Shown here piece by piece: positions 42,197 through 49,209 of a stretch of 64,000 nucleotides of DNA. The notes beneath the pieces were generated by a model. The model saw nothing but the letters and a program-made list of their open reading frames with translations. It searched no databases and had not been told where the DNA came from. The first letter of the stretch is position 1, and every line of letters starts with the position of its first letter. The stretch is from Mycobacteroides immunogenum (GTDB lineage Bacteria; Actinomycetota; Actinomycetes; Mycobacteriales; Mycobacteriaceae): assembly GCF_001605725.1 (NCBI RefSeq), contig NZ_CP011530.1, forward strand, positions 248,001 through 312,000, given 5' to 3'. The position numbers were made by a program, and so were the translations under genes.

Positions 42197-42667
42197 ATGT
42201 TGGATATGCGCGTTACGGCGCGGACGGTGGCTGGAATAACCGCGCTTGTGCTGGTCGGGTTGGGAAGCGTGGCGTGTGATTCCGGGAAAGACCCGTCATA
42301 TGTCGATTTCAAAGATCCCTTCTGGTCGAGTCCTCCATTGGTCGATTACATGGCGCAGGACTATCAGGACAAGGTGGACTTGGACAGCAGGAAGAGCGGT
42401 GGATACACCTGGGAGCAGGCAGTTTCACGCTGCTTCGCCAGCGTGGTCGAGCGCAATCTCGCCGCTGTGCGCGTCCAATCGGCTATTGACCGCGACGATC
42501 AAGCACGCAAACTCAAGCAACTGCCGTCGCAGACAGTTGCCGAGGTTCCCATTCCGACACCGAGTCTGCACGCTGCCATCGATAGTGACTCTGGTGTGAC
42601 CGGTCACGATCTCAACCTGTGCTTCACGGTGGTCTACACGAACAAGTCACTCCCCAGCCCCCGATAG
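42197..42667 (+). CDS. Putative lipoprotein
   Basis: A 156-residue protein with an N-terminal signal (VAGITALVLVGLGSVAC) ending in a lipobox Cys near residue 27, then a polar extracytoplasmic domain with two further cysteines. The ATG at 42197 has GGGAGG upstream. It follows the membrane protein gene by 108 bp and precedes the candidate origin. A surface-exclusion or envelope role is conceivable by analogy with conjugative elements; no family recognised. Confidence 0.65.
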   Translation: MLDMRVTARTVAGITALVLVGLGSVACDSGKDPSYVDFKDPFWSSPPLVDYMAQDYQDKVDLDSRKSGGYTWEQAVSRCFASVVERNLAAVRVQSAIDRDDQARKLKQLPSQTVAEVPIPTPSLHAAIDSDSGVTGHDLNLCFTVVYTNKSLPSPR

Positions 42668-43576
42668 CGTCCAATCCAAGGACATGGGGGACTCGACATC
42701 CCCAGCTCAGAGAGCATCGTGGGCGGAAACTGACAAACCTGACAGTTCTGCGGGGACTTGAGCTGACCCCTGGAACACATACGGGCGTGTGCGGTGAATC
42801 CGCAGGTCGCGGAGCTTTGTGCTCGCAGTCCCCGCGATGATCAGCGGCCGGGTGACCAGAGCTGACAACCTTGCTGCGCCCCCCACCCCACCACGGTGCC
42901 CTGTTTCCGCAGGTCAGCGGGCAGTCTGACAAAACTGACAGTTTTGGGTCGGGTTACACACACTGTGGAAATTCCCTCTCTCGAATGCGACACGCCGTAC
43001 GACACGCCGTGAATCGAAAAGAGGGAATTTCCAGACCACATGTAAATCAGAGAAAAAGTGTCAGTTTTGTCAGTTTTTTGGTCTGGCTGGCGCACGGGCA
43101 GGTCTGACCAGCCTCGGGTTTCGATTTCCGTGATGCGTGGCTGCTCCAGGGCTCGGTCGTCCGGGGACGGGACTGCCGTGCGCCCACGAACGCGCGGCGG
43201 GTTTCGACCCGTAATACCCATGTGTGACCGGAATCACATTCGATTATCTTGCATCGCAAGGCGTTAACACTCGGCACACCTGCGCAGAGCCTCGGTTTTG
43301 GTGTCTTTCAAGGGGTTCCCGTGGCATTCGACCTCGCTTACCTCGTTGACCTGCGTATTTGCCGCTGGGGACACCACTTCTTGCCGTGTGCCGACGTGAG
43401 ATGTCGTATAGTTTAGCAAACTCGAACAGGGGGAGTGTTCGGGTCGTGAAGAATACGCCAATATGGGTGTATTCCAATGCGTAACAGTTGATTTCGTGAG
43501 GATATCGAGTCACAGTGTGGTTACGTGAAGCGTGCGAAATCCGTGCGACTAGCAACCTGTAGAAGGGAGATGTCCG
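42668..43576. other. Non-coding, iteron-rich region: candidate replication origin
   Basis: About 900 bp without a convincing gene. Iterons of the form CTGACAAAMCTGACAGTT lie at 42730-42747 and 42926-42943, with an inverted copy (TGTCAGTTTTGTCAG) at 43059-43073 followed by a T-run. Between them GGAAATTCCCTC (42967-42978) faces GAGGGAATTTCC (43021-43032), enclosing two GACACGCCGT units (42989-42998, 43001-43010). TTTCCGCAGGTCA is at 42904-42916. The primase-helicase gene lies 1 kb downstream. These features fit an origin used when the element is excised; this is inference. Confidence 0.55.
43407..43474 (+). promoter_or_regulatory. Promoter/operator region before the replication operon
   Basis: TATAGT (43407-43412) is a good -10 box; GTTT-AGC-AAAC (43411-43421) is a short palindrome overlapping it. 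GAATAC (43451-43456) faces GTATTC (43469-43474) around a further AT-rich core. The nearest gene starts at 43577. Confidence 0.4.
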
Positions 43577-43762
43577 ATGACCGAAGTGCTGGCTCTGCGA
43601 GACCGCGAGCGTGCCGCCCGATACCTAGATATGACCGTGCGGAGGCTGGACGACCTGCGGCGTGCGGGCGCAATCCGAGCCGTTCGCGATGGCAATCGCT
43701 GGAAGTACACGACAGCGGCACTGGATGAGTACGTGGACAGCCTGCCCACTAACGCCGCTTAG
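43577..43762 (+). CDS. HTH_17/Xis-like DNA-binding protein
   Basis: A 61-residue protein almost entirely made of one winged-helix domain: RAARYLDMTVRRLDDLRRAGAIRAVRDGNRWKYTTAALDEYV. AGAAGGGAG lies about seven bases before the ATG. It opens the replication operon beside the candidate origin, so it may be an operon regulator or origin-binding protein; excisionase activity is the alternative, the other candidate being at 32324. Confidence 0.75.
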   Translation: MTEVLALRDRERAARYLDMTVRRLDDLRRAGAIRAVRDGNRWKYTTAALDEYVDSLPTNAA

Positions 43763-43775
43763 ACCGACAAAAACA

Positions 43776-43818
43776 GCAGTCCCGACCTCACCCGCCTGGA
43801 AACGGAAGTCGGGACTGC
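43776..43818 (+). promoter_or_regulatory. Intercistronic stem-loop
   Basis: GCAGTCCCGAC (43776-43786) and GTCGGGACTGC (43808-43818) form a perfect 11-bp stem with a 21-base loop, between the HTH gene and the ribosome site (AAGGAG) of the next gene. No U-tract follows, so it may be a processing, attenuation or translation-control element. Confidence 0.5.
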
Positions 43819-43836
43819 CATCGAAAAGGAGTAACC

Positions 43837-44511
43837 ATGTTCGACTCTTCAAGCGTAACAGTTGAATCGGCGGGAATCAGCCCCTTGGCGACGCTCGCGT
43901 TCGCGCCCCGCCCAGAGCTGCGCAGCCTTGCCCTGGAGCTGCCGGTACTGCCAATGGCACTCGCCCCGGAGTCGCGAACAAGCTGGGGACGTTTGGCTTT
44001 CGACATCCTCGCGGATGTCCATGAGTGGCTTCGCCCACTGCACCAACTCATCCAGACTTCCGGGACGCTCGAACCCATCACCGGGTACCTGGATGAGCAC
44101 CCACGCACGGGTCGTTCGTCCCGGCAACTCGCTGCTGACATCCAGCGCGTCATTGGCTCCATCGACCCTGCTGACCCGTACTTGCGCGAGACCCTGACCA
44201 CTCTGGTTCAGGATGCGTGGAGCGCTGCGGTGGACCGTTTCGAGAGCGACCACCTTCCTGCTTTCCGCCCGCCGGACGCCGAGCAGCAGCTCACGGATTT
44301 GGCTGCGGCTATCGCCCAAATCCGCGTGATGGCGTTGAGCTTGCGCGCCGACGAGCATCGCGGCTTCGCCGACGCCCTCTCGGCCATGCTGACCGAAATC
44401 GGCTTCCCGGTAGGGCAGCGCGACCTCGTGCTGGAGTCCGTCGCTTCGGGTGAGCCGATCGACTTGACACCGCTTTCGACCCCACCCGCCGACATCGAGA
44501 GTGAGGACTGA
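43837..44511 (+). CDS. Hypothetical protein upstream of the primase-helicase
   Basis: A 224-residue acidic, mostly helical protein with no recognised domain (FDILADVHEWLRPLHQLI, EQQLTDLAAAIAQIRVMAL). AAAAGGAG precedes the ATG. Its TGA overlaps the primase-helicase ATG, so the two are translationally coupled and it probably has an accessory role in replication. Confidence 0.6.
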   Translation: MFDSSSVTVESAGISPLATLAFAPRPELRSLALELPVLPMALAPESRTSWGRLAFDILADVHEWLRPLHQLIQTSGTLEPITGYLDEHPRTGRSSRQLAADIQRVIGSIDPADPYLRETLTTLVQDAWSAAVDRFESDHLPAFRPPDAEQQLTDLAAAIAQIRVMALSLRADEHRGFADALSAMLTEIGFPVGQRDLVLESVASGEPIDLTPLSTPPADIESED

Positions 44512-46964
44512 TGAACGAGACCATCGAGCTTCCCGGCCAGCCGTTGACCGCAGCGCACCGTGAGTACCTGCACAGCGCTGGGCTCACCGATGAGTATCTC
44601 GACCGCGAGGACACCCTCATCCGCAGCGTCACCGAACAGCTTGACCTCGACATGATGCCTCGGCAGCCGTTCGCGTACGTCACCGACTTCGAGGAGGTCT
44701 CCGCGCGTGGAATCCTGTTCGGTTGGCGTGACCTCCAGGGCACGGTGCGCTGGCAGCTCCGCTTGGACGACCCAGGGGAGCTGCCGAAATACCTTGCGGA
44801 AAAGGGTTGGGCACCCACCTACGGTGTGCGCGCTGACGCCGGGGATGACTCACCAGTCATCATCGTGGAGGGCACCAAGCAGTCCCATGCCACCGCGTGT
44901 GCGGTAGGCGAAACTCACACGGTCATCGGTGTTCCGGGGTGCACCGCCTGGTCCACGGGCGGATGGGTGATCGCCCCCGAGCTGCGCAGGCTGGTCACGC
45001 GCCGCGAGGTCTACATCCTGTTGGACGCGGACGCCAATGAGAATCGGCTGGTCTACGACGCCGGCGTGTGGCTCAAGAAATCTCTTGGGCCACTCGCCAA
45101 GACGCGGTTCTTGCTGTGCCCAGGTGGGGCCAAGGAGGGAATTGATGATTATCTGGCGACTCTCGATGTCGAGGATCGTGCGGATGCCATCGAGGCCCTG
45201 ATTTCGGAGTCTGCGGCCAAGCCCGCGACACGTCGCCCGGACAAGCAGAAGCACGTTCCGGACGCACAGGACGTTGCACGCCGCCGCGCTGCCATCGCTG
45301 AGAAGGCGTGTGACGGTCTGGACTTGGACAACTTGGATGTGGACGAAAACACTGGGCTGCCCAAGATTCAGGGTGAGCCGCTGGACGGGTCGGTGTGGTT
45401 CGATGCCGTGTCCGGGCAGTTCCAGCCCGAGACGCTCGCCCGATACATTCTGGGCTCTACGACCCCGGTGGCGCTGGCGGCGGGCGATGAGCTGCTCGCC
45501 GTGTACGGCAACGGCTATTACCACACCGAGCGGCTGGCATTCGATTCCGTCGTCGGTCGCTACTTGGGTGACCGATTGACCCAGACTCACGTGGCGAATG
45601 TGAGGTTGCAAGCCATCCGCTTGTGCCAGGAGCTGAATCGTCGGCTGCCGGACAGGACTCCGTACAAGGGATTCGTGAACCTCCGAGACGGCATGCTCGA
45701 CCTGTCCACGTTGACGCTGCATCCACATTCCCCGAAGTACATGTCGTTGCGTCAGCTCCCTGTCCGGTGGAACCCGGACGCAACGTGCCTCCGCTACGAA
45801 CAGTGGCTGACCGACCGGGTGGGCGATTTCCAGGTCGGTGTTATCGAGGAGTCCATTTCTCAGTTCCTCGACGAGGGCCGCACCCCGAGCAAGGCGCTGT
45901 TCGTGTTCGGGCCGAACCGTACTGGTAAGTCCACCGTTCTCCGCATCGCCAAGGAGATGGTCGGCGGTGACACGAAGGTGAGTGGAGTGAGCCTGCAACA
46001 GCTCTCCGGTGAGGGATTCGCCGCCGCCGAGGTGTTCGGGAAGCCGATCAACATATGCCCTGACATGCCATCCGACTATGTGCAAGACCTGTCCGTGTTC
46101 AAGCGTGTGACTGGCGATGACACGATCACCGCGTCGAAAAAGTACGGCGTGATGATGACTTTTCGGGCCAACTCTCTGTTCTTGATGAGTGGCAACAACT
46201 TGCCGACGGTCGCGGCCTCGGAGGGCACAAGCTACCTGAGTCGTGTAGTGCCAGCGGCTTTCCTCAAGTCCTACCTTGGCTTTGAGAATCCGAACGTCGA
46301 GGACGAATTGCTTACTGAGCTTCCGGGGATTCTTGTCCGCTGGGCACGCGCTCGGCAGGCGCACATCGCACGGGAATTCAAGTGGCTCCCAGTGCACCCG
46401 TCCATCACGACGCACTTCGCCGCCGAGTCCGACAGGGTGGCGCGATTCATCTCGTCCTGCTGCGTCGTCGGCGTCAAGACAGCCACCAAGGCAGCCAAGG
46501 AAGCCGCCACGGGAACCGACGCCGCAGCCCGACGCTTCGGCCCGACCGTCGTGAACATCTCGATGCCGACGTGGCCGAGTTTTCCAGTCGCCGCCACGAA
46601 GACAAATCTTTTCGATGCATTCCAGACTTGGACTACGGACGAACAAGGAAAGGGCATGAGTAAGTCGCTGTTCTTCAAGCGGCTGGAGCAGATTCCCGGT
46701 GCGCGGCTCGACCGCAAGGACGCCGGAGGCAAGGACGTAACGAACATTGCCGTTCGTCCGCAGTCGGAATGGTCGAGTGGCGACAGCGCGGCGTCTCTGC
46801 GTGAAATCTTGTTCCCCGGATGGACGCCACCGGGAACCGAGCCTGCAGAGCCCTTGACGGGCGCGGTGGCCGAGACCGCCACCGGGAACGTGAGGCCGTT
46901 GGCCGACGCGCGACGGAAGTACGTCGGCAAGACCGCGACGACGAACAAGTATTGGAGGAGCTGA
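44511..46964 (+). CDS. TOPRIM primase-SF3 helicase (P4/D5 type)
   Basis: An 817-residue replication protein. The N-terminal part has a TOPRIM-like domain (VIIVEGTKQS near 116-125, ILLDADAN near 170-177). The D5-type linker (YKGFVNLRDGMLDL) leads to an SF3 helicase with Walker A FGPNRTGKST (about 466-475), Walker B-like PINICPDMP and sensor LFLMSGNNLP. The C-terminus is polar. Such proteins prime and unwind plasmid or satellite-phage DNA at an origin. It probably replicates the excised circle. The last bases overlap no gene; the next starts 2 bp later. Confidence 0.87.
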   Translation: MNETIELPGQPLTAAHREYLHSAGLTDEYLDREDTLIRSVTEQLDLDMMPRQPFAYVTDFEEVSARGILFGWRDLQGTVRWQLRLDDPGELPKYLAEKGWAPTYGVRADAGDDSPVIIVEGTKQSHATACAVGETHTVIGVPGCTAWSTGGWVIAPELRRLVTRREVYILLDADANENRLVYDAGVWLKKSLGPLAKTRFLLCPGGAKEGIDDYLATLDVEDRADAIEALISESAAKPATRRPDKQKHVPDAQDVARRRAAIAEKACDGLDLDNLDVDENTGLPKIQGEPLDGSVWFDAVSGQFQPETLARYILGSTTPVALAAGDELLAVYGNGYYHTERLAFDSVVGRYLGDRLTQTHVANVRLQAIRLCQELNRRLPDRTPYKGFVNLRDGMLDLSTLTLHPHSPKYMSLRQLPVRWNPDATCLRYEQWLTDRVGDFQVGVIEESISQFLDEGRTPSKALFVFGPNRTGKSTVLRIAKEMVGGDTKVSGVSLQQLSGEGFAAAEVFGKPINICPDMPSDYVQDLSVFKRVTGDDTITASKKYGVMMTFRANSLFLMSGNNLPTVAASEGTSYLSRVVPAAFLKSYLGFENPNVEDELLTELPGILVRWARARQAHIAREFKWLPVHPSITTHFAAESDRVARFISSCCVVGVKTATKAAKEAATGTDAAARRFGPTVVNISMPTWPSFPVAATKTNLFDAFQTWTTDEQGKGMSKSLFFKRLEQIPGARLDRKDAGGKDVTNIAVRPQSEWSSGDSAASLREILFPGWTPPGTEPAEPLTGAVAETATGNVRPLADARRKYVGKTATTNKYWRS

Positions 46965-46966
46965 TC

Positions 46967-47239
46967 ATGCCGACCGACGACTACCCGCAGCTTCCACCGC
47001 TTTCCCTCAATACTCGATTGATGTTCAGCGCCATCGAGCCTGAGCACTTCGAACTCACCCCGGAGATGCTCGAAGAGAGCCAGGCGGTCGGTCGCACCGT
47101 ACGCGCCCTGGTCACTCGGTACACCTGTCAGCACGGTGATCGCGTGGTGGACATCGTGACTCACGCGGCGCTGCTCGCGGTGCGCGAGGTCATCGAGCAG
47201 GCCGCGCGCCGACAGTGGGACGTGACACCAAGTGACTAG
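46967..47239 (+). CDS. Hypothetical protein, 90 residues
   Basis: Small helical protein (MPTDDYPQLPPLSLNTRLMF, then VGRTVRALVTRYTCQHGDRVVDIV). GGAGGAG precedes the ATG at 46967. Encoded between the primase-helicase and the SpdB-like gene with overlaps or tiny gaps on both sides, so part of the same operon. Function unknown. Confidence 0.6.
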   Translation: MPTDDYPQLPPLSLNTRLMFSAIEPEHFELTPEMLEESQAVGRTVRALVTRYTCQHGDRVVDIVTHAALLAVREVIEQAARRQWDVTPSD

Positions 47240-48152
47240 CCAATTCCCTTCAGCACCAACCACACTGGCTCCTATGAGCATCCTCACCCGCCGCGAAGCC
47301 GAGGCAGCCGAGGCCCAGGCGAGCACCGCTACGCTCAGGTCAGACCGACGATTCTTGTGGGCATGGCTCACCATCTCCACACTCTTGAGTGTTTGCGGAA
47401 ACATCGGGCATGCCTGGCTTACCGTCCCGCCGGGGACAGCCCAACTCCTCGCAATCGCCTGGGCTGCCGCACCTCCCACTTTGTTGATGTTGGCGGTTCA
47501 CGGCCTCCCCACGCTGAGCAGGATGCTCGGCAGCGAGACCTCCGACAAGCTCCTGTCCGTCGTGGTCTGGGGAGTCACCGTGGGTGCTTTTGGATGGTCG
47601 GCCTACGGCATCTTCTCCTTCACCGAGGCGCTCGGAGTGCCCGCGCCGCTCGCCGCACTCGCGCCCATCGTCATTGACTTGAGCGTGTTCGGAGCGACAC
47701 GCGGCCTCGTGCTCACATCCCCGCTCGCGGCCCGAATGAAAGTCGGCGCGCAACCCCAACGCGCCGCATCACCCCAGCTCAGCAACCGTCCCGCGCCCAC
47801 CACCGCGCCGCGCCCGACCACCCCAACCACATCCACCGCCGCGCCAACCGCGCCGCGCCCCACCACCTCGGACGCGCCCGTTACTCCGCGCACCGCGCCA
47901 CCCAACGCGCCGCAGGTGACTCCTGACGCGGCGGCTCCCGCGCCCGAAGTGACCGCGCTGGCCGAGAAAATCGTGGGGTCCAAGGCTGTGAGGCAGCCCG
48001 TGGCCACGGTGGTGAGGATCCTCGAACTCTCGGCAGAAGAGAGCCGCAAGAACGTCATCTCGGAGCGGCTGGGTGTCCACCATTCGGTCGTGAGCAAGGT
48101 GCTGGCAGAGGCCGAGACTCAGCGCCGTAGCCAGCTCGCCGTGGCTTCCTAA
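47232..48152 (+). CDS. DUF2637/SpdB-like membrane protein
   Basis: A 306-residue protein with four hydrophobic helices in the first 165 residues (RRFLWAWLTISTLLSVCGNIGHAWL, LAPIVIDLSVFGATRG), a Thr/Pro-rich linker, and a C-terminal HTH-like segment (NVISERLGVHHSVVSKVLAEAE). DUF2637 proteins occur in actinomycete plasmids and integrative elements near transfer genes, where Spd proteins aid spread between mycelial compartments. The GTG at 47232 overlaps the preceding gene; an ATG at 47274 is possible. Reading past the stop, the same frame continues into Lys/Arg repeats (see 48195). Confidence 0.65.
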   Translation: MTSQFPSAPTTLAPMSILTRREAEAAEAQASTATLRSDRRFLWAWLTISTLLSVCGNIGHAWLTVPPGTAQLLAIAWAAAPPTLLMLAVHGLPTLSRMLGSETSDKLLSVVVWGVTVGAFGWSAYGIFSFTEALGVPAPLAALAPIVIDLSVFGATRGLVLTSPLAARMKVGAQPQRAASPQLSNRPAPTTAPRPTTPTTSTAAPTAPRPTTSDAPVTPRTAPPNAPQVTPDAAAPAPEVTALAEKIVGSKAVRQPVATVVRILELSAEESRKNVISERLGVHHSVVSKVLAEAETQRRSQLAVAS

Positions 48153-48768
48153 CCCCTTCTACCCGCCCGCTCGAACCCTCGGAACCCCCGATTCCGTAAG
48201 GCCGCGCGTAAGAAGGGGCGTAAGACGAGCTGGAAGATGGCCCGTAAGACGGGCCGTAAGATTTCTCGGACCCTTGATTCTCGGCACGAGTGTGTCTCTA
48301 TATGCCCTGCTAGGGAACCCCTTTTCCACACATTCGAGTCCCACCCGCACGCCCGCTCCCGAGCCCTCTTGGAAGCCCGCCCGTAAGCACCCCTGACCGC
48401 CCAATCCTGAAGCCCCATAACGGGACTCGGCGGCTCGCATCCCCGTGCCGTAAGCCGCACTCCATCTCCAGTCCCCGCCGAGCCTCCCCGACGACGACAG
48501 GCTCCGCCCGCCGCCGCCGACTCGCGGCAACACTCTGGTCACCGAGAACCCCCGCTGACCTGGACTTTTCCGTCGGATTTACTCCCACCCTCATTGCCAT
48601 CTAGGGTATCTGACCTGCGGAAACACCACATTCTTGCGCCCTCTCGTGTCACCCGTCATCCCTGAAACCCCAGCTCACGGGCACTTTATGTACCGATAGC
48701 AAACGGTGGTGTTAATGTCAGAGTAACGGAACAAGCTGGTGGACACCGGAATAAGTGAAACATTGGGT
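48153..48768. other. Non-coding region upstream of the transfer operon
   Basis: About 620 bp without a gene I can support. It holds the 12-bp repeat array (48195-48266), two further isolated CGTAAG copies (48382, 48449), an inverted copy of TTTCCGCAGGTCA at 48611-48623, and an AT-rich last 150 bp leading into a promoter at 48769. Confidence 0.5.
48195..48266 (+). repeat. Six tandem 12-bp units, consensus CGTAAGACGGGC
   Basis: CGTAAG begins at 48195, 48207, 48219, 48243 and 48255, with a degenerate unit (TGGAAG) at 48231, an exact 12-bp period. The array starts 43 bp after the SpdB-like gene and about 0.9 kb before the FtsK/TraB-like gene. TraB translocases of Streptomyces plasmids recognise short direct repeats (the clt locus), so this is a candidate loading site. 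Confidence 0.7.
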
Positions 48769-48798
48769 TGACAGGGCAAAGTTTCTGGAGTTAGAATT
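48769..48798 (+). promoter_or_regulatory. Strong promoter of the transfer operon
   Basis: TTGACA (48769-48774), 18-bp spacer, TAGAAT (48793-48798). A perfect -35 and near-perfect -10 are unusual in mycobacteria and suggest either high expression or a promoter held by a repressor. Confidence 0.65.
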
Positions 48799-48876
48799 CT
48801 AATAGCTCACGGAACTGCTCGCGCAAGCGCTCCCAGCCCGTGAGCATGGCTTTTGGAGGGTGGGTGGTGAGACCGA

Positions 48877-49209
48877 GTGGGCAAGTGGATTTTGGTTGGG
48901 CTGCTGGGTCTTTCGGGGCTGTCGCTCCTTTCCGAGTACCCCCTGTGGGGTGCGGTCATGCTCGCCGCCGCTGGGCTCATCGCCTTCTTCTCCGTTCGGA
49001 GTTCGGGTGGTTCCCGTTCGTACTCGATGCCCACCCGCCCCGGACAGCTCTCGGCGGCACGCTATGACTCCCGCGAGGAAATCTCTAACGCCGAGCGCGA
49101 CGCGGCGCGCATGGTTCGCGCCGCCCAGGAGGGTGCGGAGGAGCAGGGTCAGTCCGCGCTCCGCGCCGCGATGACGTTCTTGAGCCAGGAAACGCGGTGG
49201 CTCGCATGA
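48877..49209 (+). CDS. Small membrane protein, first gene of the transfer operon
   Basis: A 110-residue protein with two adjacent hydrophobic helices (WILVGLLGLSGLSLL; LWGAVMLAAAGLIAFFSV), then a polar, helical cytoplasmic tail (DSREEISNAERDAARMVRAAQ). The start is a GTG at 48877 with only a weak ribosome site. Its end overlaps the translocase ATG. It may anchor or dock the translocase at the membrane; inferred from position. Confidence 0.6.
   Translation: MGKWILVGLLGLSGLSLLSEYPLWGAVMLAAAGLIAFFSVRSSGGSRSYSMPTRPGQLSAARYDSREEISNAERDAARMVRAAQEGAEEQGQSALRAAMTFLSQETRWLA

Noticed and set aside
42619..42840. Plus-strand frame of 73 codons after the lipoprotein gene
   Set aside because: No ribosome site, overlaps the lipoprotein gene out of frame, and crosses an iteron.
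43244..43555. Minus-strand frame of 103 codons in the candidate origin region
   Set aside because: No ribosome site, no motif, and it crosses the palindromes and -10 box of the replication operon.
44850..46646. 598-codon minus-strand frame opposite the primase-helicase
   Set aside because: Shadow frame; the plus strand has clear TOPRIM and SF3 helicase motifs and coupled neighbours.
48195..48266. CRISPR array
   Set aside because: Units are 12 bp with no spacers of constant length, and no cas genes are present.
48149..48460. Minus-strand frame with LRPVLRAIF-type repeats
   Set aside because: The repetitive peptide only reflects the 12-bp DNA array read on the other strand; no start signal supports it.
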